Shown: positions 29,232 to 38,115 of the stretch, piece after piece
How positions within the stretch are numbered: the first letter of the stretch is position 1
How the letters are laid out: each line of letters opens with the position of its first letter
NCBI GenBank assembly: GCA_017744715.1
Contig: JAGIAT010000005.1
Location: 186,001 to 250,000, forward strand
DNA: 64,000 nucleotides
Direction of reading: 5' to 3'
Source: Niabella sp.
GTDB lineage: Bacteria > Bacteroidota > Bacteroidia > Chitinophagales > Chitinophagaceae
Notes under the pieces: generated by a model
Seen by the model: the letters and a program-made list of their open reading frames with translations, nothing else
Told to the model about the DNA's origin: nothing
Databases searched by the model: none
Made by a program: the position numbers and the translations under genes

Positions 29232-30215
29232 ATGAGAACGAAAATATATAATATAGCATCCGTTTTTTTGGCAAGCGGTATCCTGCTGGCAGGCTGTAAG
29301 AAATTTGCCGATCCGGGGGTGATCATCGAGGAGTATACGCCGGATACAACGGTGAAGGCGGCATCCAATCAACGCAAGATGTTACTGATCAATATTGACG
29401 GTCTTTCGGCAACGGTTCTGCAGGCAATAAAACCGGCAACATTGCAGGGGCTATTGGAGCATGCCAAGTATTCGTTTAATACAACGGTGAATGTTCCTGT
29501 AAACAACACCGCTTCCCTGGGCTCCCTGTTTACCGGTAACTTTGAAACCCGTTTATGGGATAGCACCTTTTATGCCGTTCCGGTAGATTCGACCAGTGCA
29601 ATCCCGGTTCCCCTGAATCTTACCGCTTTTCGCTATATACATGATGTGTTGCCTTCGAAGAAGTTTGCAGCAGTTGCAGACTGGCCCAATCTGGTAACAA
29701 CACTGCTGGCGGATGCCGATAAGAAAGTCGTTACTTCCGGGGATGTGGAAACGAAAACGAATGTAGAAACGATTTTAAAGTCGGGGAATATGGACGTGGT
29801 ATTTGCCCGGTTTTCATCCGTTCAGAAGGCGGGAAAACAATTCGGATACGGGCCGGGGGCAGATTATGAGGCGGCCATCCGGACTGTAGACGGATACATC
29901 GGGGATATTATGACGGCATTAAAAAGCCGCCCTACATTCAAAGATGAAAAATGGCTCACCCTTGTAACCACCACACAGGTAAGCGACTCCCTGATGAAAT
30001 CAAAAGATTCGAACGCCAAGATCCCCGGTTTCCTGATTGCACATTACCCGGGATTTACAGGACAGGACATAACAAAGCTAAATCCTGCGATCCAGGCTAA
30101 GAACGAAGACGTTGCCCCGATGATGCTGTATTGGCTATCGGTGTCCAAACCCAGCACAATAACCAACGGGGCCAATTGGATCGATCGCTTCGAGTTGGAA
30201 TTTTTTACAAAGTAA
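29232..30215 (+). CDS. Degenerate type I phosphodiesterase/alkaline phosphatase-fold lipoprotein
   Basis: A 327-residue lipoprotein (lipid on Cys22) with an alkaline phosphatase superfamily fold related to nucleotide pyrophosphatases. The first metal Asp is kept in 'LLINIDGLSA' (Asp56), and 'VNNTASLGSLFTG' matches the nucleophile loop. The later metal motifs are lost: the usual D-x-x-G-H is 'VQKAGKQFG', and the usual 'TSDHG' is 'TTTQVSD'. The protein also ends early for the family. A phosphodiesterase without metal ligands cannot work by the known mechanism, so binding is the likely role. Its neighbours are the dead M60-like protein and a DUF1735 protein. Confidence 0.75.
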   Translation: MRTKIYNIASVFLASGILLAGCKKFADPGVIIEEYTPDTTVKAASNQRKMLLINIDGLSATVLQAIKPATLQGLLEHAKYSFNTTVNVPVNNTASLGSLFTGNFETRLWDSTFYAVPVDSTSAIPVPLNLTAFRYIHDVLPSKKFAAVADWPNLVTTLLADADKKVVTSGDVETKTNVETILKSGNMDVVFARFSSVQKAGKQFGYGPGADYEAAIRTVDGYIGDIMTALKSRPTFKDEKWLTLVTTTQVSDSLMKSKDSNAKIPGFLIAHYPGFTGQDITKLNPAIQAKNEDVAPMMLYWLSVSKPSTITNGANWIDRFELEFFTK

Positions 30216-30238
30216 CGAATAACCGAGTAAGAGACATT

Positions 30239-31525
30239 ATGAAACGAATTATGAATAGCAAGAATTGGATAAAAAGCAGTTTGTGGGCTTTGCTGATCTG
30301 TTGCATAGGCTCCTGCGCGAAAGAGAATCTGCCGGAGGCGACCCCTGATTTAAAATCATACGGAAAGCTCTATCTGGTGCAGGCCAGCCTGACCGGCAAC
30401 ATTAATTTCCGGCTCTATGTAGATTCCTATAAAAGGGATACTTCTTTTAATCTGATGAATGTAATGTTGGGCGGACAGGATGTGGCGAGTCATGATGTGC
30501 CGGTTCAGTTTCAGATACTGGATCAAACTTATGTGGATGCCTACAACAACCTGAAAGGCCTGTCGGCAAAATTATTGCCCACGGCCAATTATATGCTGAA
30601 CAGGAATGTAACGATCAAAAAAGGAACAAATAGCACCGGCACGCTTCCGATCAGTATCAATCTTGATGGGCTGTCCAATGGAGAGGTATATGTATTACCG
30701 GTAAAATTTCAAACCTCAGATGCCACCTATGAAATTGATGAGCAAAAACAAATTGCCTATTACGTATTTACCTGTAAGCTGCAGCCTGTAGGTAAGTACA
30801 TGGGAAATATTCCCCAGATAAATGATCCCCGTGTACAGATCTTTACTTTTTACGACGACCTGATGCTTCAGGATACTGCCGGCAATTTATGGGTATATCC
30901 GCTAAAGGACCGTGAAACGATTGGTGAGCCCGTTAAAGTGGCCTCCGGTTTCGCAAATGTAACCTCTTTGTTTTTCAACCAGGGCTATAACCGCCTGGTG
31001 GGCATCATTACCCAGGGATCCTATCAGAACGCGGTAGTGAGCTGGACCGTCACGAATATGCCGAACGTAAAGATCGGGGATACGGTTCTGGCCTATAAAT
31101 CGGCCGATTATGCAGCCGGCTTTGTGAACAGTTTCTTCCAGGGCATTAACGGAGTATGGTATGGGGTTTACAAAGCGGGTACAACGGATGGAACATTCTA
31201 TTATTTCGCTTTCAATTCCAGTGCCACTGCTGCCACAAGAACCAATATAAACAGCGGCTGGACAAGGGATGTATACAGGGATCCCTGCATTATCAAAAAT
31301 AACGTTATTGTAAACCATCCCACAGGTTTGTTATTATATGTGTTGGCAGCCAATGGCGCTACATTTCCGGGAAACCGCTGGCAGGTGGGCAACGGGTTCT
31401 CTAAGTATGCAAAGATCTTTTCTTATAAGATGACGGATCTGATTGGTGTAAAGCCAAACGGAGACATGATCCGCTATGCTAATTTTGATATTAACGGCTT
31501 TTACATTGCTAATGAAAATGAATAG
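30239..31525 (+). CDS. DUF1735-type (BT_3987 N-terminal domain) lipoprotein with a propeller-like C-terminal half
   Basis: A 428-residue lipoprotein (lipid on the Cys of 'CCIGSCAKEN'). Residues about 35-170 form the DUF1735 beta-sandwich common in Bacteroidota surface proteins, with 'LNRNVTIKKGTNSTGTLPI' and 'NGEVYVLPVKF'. Residues about 190-428 have repeated strands such as 'RVQIFTFYDDLMLQDTAGN', suggesting a tachylectin-like propeller. The ATG at 30239 gives a normal signal peptide; the long upstream extension runs into the previous gene. No catalytic residues are recognised. It probably presents a glycan-binding surface. Confidence 0.7.
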   Translation: MKRIMNSKNWIKSSLWALLICCIGSCAKENLPEATPDLKSYGKLYLVQASLTGNINFRLYVDSYKRDTSFNLMNVMLGGQDVASHDVPVQFQILDQTYVDAYNNLKGLSAKLLPTANYMLNRNVTIKKGTNSTGTLPISINLDGLSNGEVYVLPVKFQTSDATYEIDEQKQIAYYVFTCKLQPVGKYMGNIPQINDPRVQIFTFYDDLMLQDTAGNLWVYPLKDRETIGEPVKVASGFANVTSLFFNQGYNRLVGIITQGSYQNAVVSWTVTNMPNVKIGDTVLAYKSADYAAGFVNSFFQGINGVWYGVYKAGTTDGTFYYFAFNSSATAATRTNINSGWTRDVYRDPCIIKNNVIVNHPTGLLLYVLAANGATFPGNRWQVGNGFSKYAKIFSYKMTDLIGVKPNGDMIRYANFDINGFYIANENE

Positions 31526-31633
31526 CAGTAACCGGGGCCGGGAAAGCATCTTGAAGAATTTTTAAATGGCAATGGATAAAACGGGCATTGCGGGGGAAAT
31601 GAAATGATATTAAAGACATTAAACACAAGAGTG

Positions 31634-33397
31634 ATGAAAACCTTTAGGAATCGAATATTGCTGCTTTTAATGGCAGGATTTGTCCTTTCTTGTAATAAGG
31701 ATTTTAAAGAAACAAATACGGGCCTGGATGAAGAGAAAGCTGCGCCGTCGATTACTGCATTGAGTAAGACCAATGGCAATATCGGAGACACACTTCGGAT
31801 TTCAGGAAGCTTTCCTGAAGGCGGGGAAGTCTATTTTGGCACGCAGAAACTGAATCTGGTATCTGTTACAGGCAGCGAAATTGTGGTGGTGGTTCCTTAT
31901 GGTACGGGCAGTGCCTTCATTGTTGTAAATGCAGGATCGAAACGATCGAATAAGATGACGTTTACCTACGATGTTCCTGGTATTAAGCCCGGGTTGAAAA
32001 TTGGAAACAACTACTATGATGTTGATACCACAACGCTGATGGAGGTGGGACCGGGTACGAGGTATATGGTGCTGAATTTCGTAGACAAGTACACCACCAA
32101 TCACCTGAAAATACACCTGACGTTTATGGATGCCACCAATGCCCGCCTTTCATTTAAAGCCGTTCTGGCACGGGATACGGTGCTAAACACGGAAACAGTA
32201 CCGGCCATGGCGGTGCGGAAAACGGCTGCGGGCGCCAATTATTTCGCCGGTGTAAATGGAGATTTGTTTAATAATACAGCGGGCAATGCCAATTTGGGAA
32301 GAGTGAATAATACCTGTATCGTTGATGGATTGATCACCAACATGAACTATGCAATGCCCACTTATGCACCGGTTTATTTTAATGGCAAAACCATTTATTT
32401 TGATCCGTTTGAATTTATTTCCTATGTGCAGGTTCCCGATGGAGAGAAAGTGGCCATTAAGAACATAAATAATTCCCGCGCCCAGGACGACCTGATTTTA
32501 TTTAATACGGCAAGAGGAAAAAGTACACAAACCAACAACTTCGGAACGGAAATGGCCGTTACGCCGGTAAGCGGCGGATGGGGTGATTACACCAATGTAA
32601 AAGTGCGGATCAATACCAAGGTTGTATATGGCCAGCCCGGAAATACGGCCATACCGGCCAACGGGGCGGTGGTTTCGGGCCACGATTTTTCGGCCATTCC
32701 GTTAAACAGATATGGCATCGGTGATATCCTTACCATTGCAAACTATGCCCGGAATACGGCCACCGGCGCTATTGTGCAGCAAATGGTTTCGGGTGATTTG
32801 CGCATTTTGGACAACGGGCAGATCATCAATCCGGTAACTGCCCTGGCTGCAAGAACGGTGATCGGCGCCTCTGCAGATAAGTCAATGATCGTGTTTTGTG
32901 CCGCAGAAGGGGTAATTGCAGGAGAGTCTGTAGGGATTTCTACAAATGACCTGGCAGAAATTTTAAAACTCTACGGGGTTGCTGATGCCGTACATATGAA
33001 CGGAGGCGCGTTGAGCACCATGTATGTAAAAGGAGCCGGATTTAATAACACCGGGTTGGTAAACCGTCCGGGTAATACAACCACAGCCCCCAACGCAGGT
33101 AATGCCCTGTATGTGGTTTCAAATGCTCCTGCAGACAACGTAGTGGTGAAATTGGTAGCAGACCTGTACGCACCTCGCGTAAAAGCAGGTGCAGCCATCA
33201 CTCCAAAGTTCTACGGACTGAATCAATACGGACATATTGTTTCTTCCAATATTAGCGGGGTAACAGTAACGGAGGCAAATGGTTTGGGAACGGTTTCCGG
33301 AACAACGTTTACCGCAGGAACTACTAAGGGGAGTACCGAACTAAACGCAACATACAATGGATTAACCACAAAGATAAAAGTGCTGATTGTTGAATAA
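31634..33397 (+). CDS. TIG plus phosphodiester-glycosidase (NAGPA-like) domain lipoprotein
   Basis: A 587-residue lipoprotein (lipid on the Cys of 'GFVLSCNKDF'). After a TIG domain (about 40-115) comes a domain of the NAGPA/phosphodiester glycosidase family, with 'NYFAGVNGDLFN', 'RTVIGASADKSMIVF' and 'VADAVHMNGGALSTMYVKG'. Family members usually read D-G-G-G-S-S in the last motif; here it is N-G-G-A-L-S with Asn456 in place of Asp, so activity is doubtful. A Big-like immunoglobulin domain ends the protein. The start chosen is the ATG at 31634, which gives the cleanest signal peptide; the ATG at 31604 is possible. Last gene of the operon. Confidence 0.75.
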   Translation: MKTFRNRILLLLMAGFVLSCNKDFKETNTGLDEEKAAPSITALSKTNGNIGDTLRISGSFPEGGEVYFGTQKLNLVSVTGSEIVVVVPYGTGSAFIVVNAGSKRSNKMTFTYDVPGIKPGLKIGNNYYDVDTTTLMEVGPGTRYMVLNFVDKYTTNHLKIHLTFMDATNARLSFKAVLARDTVLNTETVPAMAVRKTAAGANYFAGVNGDLFNNTAGNANLGRVNNTCIVDGLITNMNYAMPTYAPVYFNGKTIYFDPFEFISYVQVPDGEKVAIKNINNSRAQDDLILFNTARGKSTQTNNFGTEMAVTPVSGGWGDYTNVKVRINTKVVYGQPGNTAIPANGAVVSGHDFSAIPLNRYGIGDILTIANYARNTATGAIVQQMVSGDLRILDNGQIINPVTALAARTVIGASADKSMIVFCAAEGVIAGESVGISTNDLAEILKLYGVADAVHMNGGALSTMYVKGAGFNNTGLVNRPGNTTTAPNAGNALYVVSNAPADNVVVKLVADLYAPRVKAGAAITPKFYGLNQYGHIVSSNISGVTVTEANGLGTVSGTTFTAGTTKGSTELNATYNGLTTKIKVLIVE

Positions 33398-33675
33398 CGC
33401 CCGGGAGTGAAGGCCTGGAGGATCTGATATATCAGCCGGCTGAATGCCGGGGGCGTGAATTGGCGGCGACAGGAATGTTTTAGTAACCCAATGTTTTAAA
33501 TAAAACGTCGTAACAGAACATGCTGCTATCAATGTCCCGAAATAGGATCTTTCCTGCCCTGAAGGCCGGTGACCACACTGGTAAAAGCGGGTTTATATCG
33601 GTATCGGGTATGCTGTGTTTAAGCGGCATACCCGATATTGGATGTACTGATTATCAATTTTAAAAAAATACTTTT
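33398..33675. other. Gap after the SusCD operon with nested palindromes
   Basis: Two overlapping palindromes, CTGATATATCAG at 33424-33435 and TCAGCCGGCTGA at 33432-33443, follow the operon. Further on, a perfect 12-bp stem pairs TATCGGGTATGC at 33602-33613 with its inverse at 33626-33637. No T-run follows the stem, so it is not a textbook terminator, but it may mark the operon end. No coding frame is convincing. Confidence 0.55.
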
Positions 33676-34116
33676 ATGAAATTCAATCTAAGATCCAGAT
33701 CTTTAAAGACGATCTTGTCTGTTCTGGCTGCATTAACTCTGGTATTTATATTTATGGGTGCCGGCAGTAAGAAAAGTAAATTGGTAAAACTTCGTGAAAA
33801 TTGGGGAGGAGCTGTATTTACATATAGTCCTGCAACACCTTCCTTTGCTCCGGCCGACGTAGCCAATCCCAATAATTGGCACGTTACTTACAGGAGGTGC
33901 CAGTTCAATTATCCTAGGTATGCCTGTACATTTCAAATTGCGGCTCCGGAGGATAGTATGACTTATTATACTGACTTTGTTACTGCGCTAAGTCGGTTAA
34001 GGATCGAGACCAGCAATACGGATACAGCCTATGTAACTGGGGTGTTTGATAGTCTTTATCCCGACGCCCCGATGGACGTTGATTTAAGTAACGGTTATTC
34101 GCCTTATGGTGATTAG
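33676..34116 (+). CDS. Small secreted protein of unknown function
   Basis: A 146-residue protein with a signal peptide or N-terminal anchor ('ILSVLAALTLVFIFMGAG'). The mature part has two Cys residues ('RRCQFNYPRYACTF') that could form a disulphide and an acidic, Pro/Tyr-rich tail ending 'NGYSPYGD'. It recalls the short exported proteins of Bacteroidota grouped in DUF6520-like families, but I do not recognise it with confidence. It stands alone between the large operon and apbE, with a strong terminator 41 bases after its stop, so it is probably an independent unit. Confidence 0.65.
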   Translation: MKFNLRSRSLKTILSVLAALTLVFIFMGAGSKKSKLVKLRENWGGAVFTYSPATPSFAPADVANPNNWHVTYRRCQFNYPRYACTFQIAAPEDSMTYYTDFVTALSRLRIETSNTDTAYVTGVFDSLYPDAPMDVDLSNGYSPYGD

Positions 34117-34156
34117 CGCTAATAGAGCCTTATATTTTTTGATGATAAACAAAAAG

Positions 34157-34189
34157 AAGATTGCCACCGTTTTTTTCGGTGGCAATCTT
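34157..34189. terminator. Strong intrinsic terminator, 13-bp stem
   Basis: AAGATTGCCACCG at 34157-34169 pairs with its inverse at 34177-34189 around a T7 loop. The flanks are A-rich on the left and short T-rich on the right, so it may work in both directions. It ends the small secreted protein gene and insulates apbE. Confidence 0.8.
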
Positions 34190-34332
34190 TCATAAGATGC
34201 CAACCTTCCGGCAACAGGTTTCAGCTTGAGTTCGCTCCTGACGCCTGGTTTCCTCGGTGAACCAACCCGGCGGCCGAAAACAGTGTTTTTATCGCTCGCT
34301 TACAAATGAACAGCAGCTATCCGTTTCTATCC

Positions 34333-34340
34333 TATCTTTG
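34333..34340 (+). promoter_or_regulatory. -7 promoter element just before apbE
   Basis: TATCTTTG fits the Bacteroidota -7 consensus TAnnTTTG and ends only six bases before the apbE ATG. A matching TTTG at the -33 position is not visible. If used, the transcript would start at or next to the start codon. Confidence 0.4.
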
Positions 34341-34346
34341 ACCGCT

Positions 34347-35384
34347 ATGCGGAGATTTTTACAAAGAAGCGGTTGCTTGCTGGGTTGTGTGCTACTGATT
34401 TTTGCGTTTACGGCGTTTAAAAATCCATTGCCACTCAAAGCCTTTCATATCAACGGTTTTGCGCAGGGTACTACGTACCATATTACTTATTATGCGCCGG
34501 ACAGTAGTTTGACCCGGGAGCAAACAGACAGCATTTTTGCTGCCATTGATAGCTCTTTATCCATTTACAAACCGTATTCGCAAATTACAAGGTTCAACAG
34601 GGAAAAGCGGGGGCTGGTACCGGATAAGCATCTGAAAAAAGTAGTAACAAAGGCGCTGGAAGTTTCCAGGGCCTCCGCAGGTATTTTTGATATCACCGTA
34701 ATGCCCCTGGTAAAGCTTTGGGGCTTTGGGCCGGATGGAAGATCCAAAACGGAACCTACACCGCAGCAGGTTAACGCCGCATTGGCGTACGTGGGTTATC
34801 AGAAATTATACTTTAAAGGCGACAGCCTGTTAAAAAAAGATCCGCGTATCACGATTGATGTCAATGGAATTGCACAGGGATACACTGTGGATGTGATCGC
34901 CGGTTTCCTGGAACGCAAAGGTGTTCAGCATTACCTGGTAGAGGTTGGGGGAGAGATACGGATAAAAGGCCGTAAACAACCTTCGGGCGAACGGATGAAA
35001 ATCGGTGTGGAAAGTCCTTCAGATAAGGAAGATGAATCCGAACCGGTATTGATAAAAACTATTTTCCTGGATGATGGCGCGGTGACCACTTCGGGCAAAT
35101 ACCGCAATTTTTACCAGAATGGCAATAAAAAGATTTCGCATCTTATTGATCCCCGTACCGGCTACACGCTTCAAAATGAAATGATCAGTGTAACCGTTGT
35201 TGCAAAGGACGGTATAACGGCAGATGCTTATGATAACGTATTTATGGGCCTGCATCTGAATGAAGCCTTTACTTTTTTGAAAAAACACCCCGGAATGGAA
35301 GGATATTTCATCTATACAAAAGCAAACGGAACAGTGGCCGATACAGCCTCAGCCGGCTTTGAAGCATTGAAAAACCGCAACTAA
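34347..35384 (+). CDS. apbE: FAD:protein FMN transferase (ApbE family)
   Basis: Transfers FMN from FAD to a threonine of exported redox proteins such as Nqr or Rnf subunits. Family signatures are 'FAQGTTYHITYY', 'SLSIYKPYSQITRFN', 'IDVNGIAQGYTVD', 'YLVEVGGEIRIKG' and 'HLIDPRTGYTL', with metal-binding Asp and Thr residues near 'KDGITADAYDNVFMGL'. The length, 345 residues from the ATG at 34347, is normal. The upstream GTG at 34257 would add 30 residues without family similarity and would span the -7 element. An N-terminal hydrophobic segment ('LLGCVLLIFAFTAF') directs it to the periplasm, where it acts. Confidence 0.93.
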   Translation: MRRFLQRSGCLLGCVLLIFAFTAFKNPLPLKAFHINGFAQGTTYHITYYAPDSSLTREQTDSIFAAIDSSLSIYKPYSQITRFNREKRGLVPDKHLKKVVTKALEVSRASAGIFDITVMPLVKLWGFGPDGRSKTEPTPQQVNAALAYVGYQKLYFKGDSLLKKDPRITIDVNGIAQGYTVDVIAGFLERKGVQHYLVEVGGEIRIKGRKQPSGERMKIGVESPSDKEDESEPVLIKTIFLDDGAVTTSGKYRNFYQNGNKKISHLIDPRTGYTLQNEMISVTVVAKDGITADAYDNVFMGLHLNEAFTFLKKHPGMEGYFIYTKANGTVADTASAGFEALKNRN

Positions 35385-35453
35385 ATCTGAGCAGATTCCG
35401 GAACGAATTGGCTATATTAGCAGCTGAAGCCAAATCTTATAATATTGATTGTT

Positions 35454-37352
35454 ATGAACAGACTATCCCTGACGATTTTTGCTGTAGCCTTTTCTTTGTT
35501 AGGCACCGCTCAGTCGTCACCATCCATTGCATTGATACCGGAGCCTGTTTCGGTAACCGCGCAACCGGGCGTTTTTATATTGCCGCAGAACGTAACCGTT
35601 GGTGTGCCCGAAAAAGCAGACCTGGGACATACCTATGCACTGTTAAAAGACCGGATCGCCAATACCGGTGCCACGGTACAGCAACAAAAGGAAAACGGAA
35701 AAGCATCTATTAACCTGGTACTGAACAAAAGTGCTGACAGCCGGTTGGGTGATGAGGGTTACACACTTTCTGTAACACCGGACCAGGTAACCGTAAAGGC
35801 CAATAAACCGGCCGGTCTGTTCTACGGGGTTCAAACATTTCTGCAACTGCTGCCGCCCCAGATCGAAAGTGTGGAACGTGTAGATGGCGTGCGGTTGCAG
35901 GCACCTGCCGTTGAAATTGTGGATTACCCGAAACTGGGATGGCGGGGACTGATGCTGGACGTGTCGCGGCATTTTTTTACGGTAGACGAAGTAAAAAAGT
36001 ACATCGACAATATGTCGCGTTTTAAATACAACATGTTCCATTTTCATCTTACGGATGATGAGGGCTGGAGACTGCAAATCAAAAGCCTGCCCAAACTTAC
36101 GGAAGTAGGTGCATGGCGTGCAAACAAAGTGGGCCTGTTTAATACATTTACACCGCCTGCGCCGGATGAACCTAAATCCTATGGCGGCTATTATACCCAC
36201 GAAAATATCAGAGACCTGGTGGCGTATGCAAAAGCCCGGTTTATAAATATCATTCCGGAAATCGATGTTCCGGGTCATAGCCTGGCAGCCATTGCATCTT
36301 ACCCGGAGCTGTCCTGTACCGAGGGCGCCGATAAATACCAGGTACGTTCCGGTGAGCCCATCATGGATTGGTCGCACGGGGCACCGCCGATAGCGCTGAT
36401 CGATAACACGCTTTGTCCGGCCAACGAAAAAGTGTATGGATTTTTGGATAAGGTAATGACAGAAGTGGCACGGTTGTTTCCGTTTCCGTATATCCATGTA
36501 GGCGGGGATGAAGCACCGCATAATTTCTGGGAGAAAAGCGCACAGGTGCAGGCGCTGATGAAAAAAGAGAAATTGAAAACCATACCACAGGTGCAGGCCT
36601 ACTTTGAAAAGCGTCTTGAAAAAATTGTAAATGCAAAAGGCAAAAAACTGATGGGCTGGGACGAGATCCTGGAGGGCGGCATTTCGCCTACGGCGGCGCT
36701 TATGAGCTGGCGGGGTGAGCAACACGGTATCGAAGCGTCAAAGTCGAAGCACTACGTGGTGATGAGCCCTACGCAGTTTGCGTATATTGATTATATGCAG
36801 GGCGATGTAAGCACCGAAGTACCCATCTATGCATCCTTGCGGCTGTCGCAGACCTATAAATTTAATCCCGTACCCGAAGGGGCGAATGCAAAATATATTT
36901 TGGGAGGCCAGGCCAATCTGTGGACGGAAAATGTATATACCATGCGTCAGGCAGAATACATGACCTGGCCGCGGGGATGGGCGATTGCAGAGTCGGTATG
37001 GTCACCACTGGATAAAAAAGACTGGAAGAAGTTTGCGGTTAAAACAGAGGCATTCTTTAACCGCTTTGATGCGGCCGAGATCAAATATTCGCCGGCGATC
37101 TATGATCCGGCTGTATCGGTAGCTAAAAAGGGAGATGCGTATTTTGTAACGCTGACGCCCGAGATTGAGGGGCTTGACATTTATACCAGCTTTGACAATT
37201 CGGCTCCTGATCGTTTTTATCCGAAATATAAAGAACCCTTACAGATCCCTAAGGATGCCGACGAGCTGCGCATTATTAGTTACAAAGGAAAAAAAGAGAT
37301 CGGCCGTCAGATGACGATAAAAGTGGCGGATCTTAAAAAGCGTGCGAAATAG
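35454..37352 (+). CDS. GH20 beta-N-acetylhexosaminidase
   Basis: Secreted enzyme of 632 residues that removes terminal beta-linked GlcNAc or GalNAc by substrate-assisted catalysis. The catalytic pair Asp352-Glu353 is in 'HVGGDEAPHNFW'. Other family motifs are 'FHFHLTDDEGWRLQI', 'EIDVPGHSLAAIA', 'LMGWDEILEGG' and 'ILGGQANLWTENV'. An N-terminal GH20b domain (about 25-150) precedes the barrel, and a small beta domain closes the protein. The start is the ATG at 35454 with signal peptide 'LTIFAVAFSLLGTAQ'. It could act on glycoprotein glycans, chitin or peptidoglycan fragments; there is no dedicated locus around it. Confidence 0.95.
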   Translation: MNRLSLTIFAVAFSLLGTAQSSPSIALIPEPVSVTAQPGVFILPQNVTVGVPEKADLGHTYALLKDRIANTGATVQQQKENGKASINLVLNKSADSRLGDEGYTLSVTPDQVTVKANKPAGLFYGVQTFLQLLPPQIESVERVDGVRLQAPAVEIVDYPKLGWRGLMLDVSRHFFTVDEVKKYIDNMSRFKYNMFHFHLTDDEGWRLQIKSLPKLTEVGAWRANKVGLFNTFTPPAPDEPKSYGGYYTHENIRDLVAYAKARFINIIPEIDVPGHSLAAIASYPELSCTEGADKYQVRSGEPIMDWSHGAPPIALIDNTLCPANEKVYGFLDKVMTEVARLFPFPYIHVGGDEAPHNFWEKSAQVQALMKKEKLKTIPQVQAYFEKRLEKIVNAKGKKLMGWDEILEGGISPTAALMSWRGEQHGIEASKSKHYVVMSPTQFAYIDYMQGDVSTEVPIYASLRLSQTYKFNPVPEGANAKYILGGQANLWTENVYTMRQAEYMTWPRGWAIAESVWSPLDKKDWKKFAVKTEAFFNRFDAAEIKYSPAIYDPAVSVAKKGDAYFVTLTPEIEGLDIYTSFDNSAPDRFYPKYKEPLQIPKDADELRIISYKGKKEIGRQMTIKVADLKKRAK

Positions 37353-37401
37353 TCATTGTGAACACGGACGCATTCCCTGTAAAAAGAAAACTTCCGGCGA
37401 A

Positions 37402-38094
37402 ATGAAAAACTTCCTGTTGATATGTGGTGCCGGGCTGCTGTTGCTGGGCAGTTGTGCTACGCGCCGACCTGTTGCGGCCGATTATAAAAAAGATGTGCTG
37501 CTGCGCACGAATTACGGCGATATGATACTGCGCTTGAGCGATGAAACGCCGTTACACCGGGATAACTTTATAAAACTGGTAAAAAGCAGGTACTATAACA
37601 ATGTACTTTTTCACCGGGTGATCCGGCAATTTATGATCCAGTCCGGCGACCCGGACAGCCGCAAGGCACCGGGTGGTAAACCGCTGGGAGAGGGTGGGCC
37701 TGGATATACCGTGCCGGCAGAATTCCGGCCGGAGTTATTCCACCGGAAAGGAGCACTGGCTGCTGCACGGGAAGGGGATGGCGTTAATCCGCAAAAGGCC
37801 AGCAGTGGCAGCCAGTTTTATATTGTACAGGGAAAGGTATGGACCAGCGGCGGACTGGATACGCTTGAAATAAAACGATTGAATGGGCGAAAGATCCCGG
37901 CGGCCTACAGGGAGGCCTATACAACCATTGGCGGCACTCCGCACCTGGATCAAAACTATACCGTATTTGGGCAGCTGATAAAGGGGGAGGCCGTATTGGA
38001 TCAGATAGCCGCGGTACCCACAAGCAAGGGCCAGGACCGGGATCGCCCCATCCGGAATGTCCGGATCCTCAAAGCAAAAATGATAAAGCGGTAG
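37402..38094 (+). CDS. Cyclophilin-type peptidyl-prolyl cis-trans isomerase, lipoprotein
   Basis: Protein-folding catalyst of 230 residues, exported and lipidated (Cys of 'LLLGSCATRR'). Cyclophilin motifs are 'LLRTNYGDMILRL', 'VLFHRVIRQFMIQSGD' (catalytic Arg) and 'SSGSQFYIVQG'. There is an insertion around 'LNGRKIPAAYREAYTTIGG' as in other Bacteroidota members. The ATG at 37402 is chosen for its signal peptide. The last codons and the stop lie inside a sequence that is repeated downstream at about 38187-38211, so the 3' end of the gene is part of, or was copied into, the neighbouring tandem repeat. Confidence 0.92.
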   Translation: MKNFLLICGAGLLLLGSCATRRPVAADYKKDVLLRTNYGDMILRLSDETPLHRDNFIKLVKSRYYNNVLFHRVIRQFMIQSGDPDSRKAPGGKPLGEGGPGYTVPAEFRPELFHRKGALAAAREGDGVNPQKASSGSQFYIVQGKVWTSGGLDTLEIKRLNGRKIPAAYREAYTTIGGTPHLDQNYTVFGQLIKGEAVLDQIAAVPTSKGQDRDRPIRNVRILKAKMIKR

Positions 38095-38115
38095 ATTGTG
38101 ATGAACCTATGTTGT

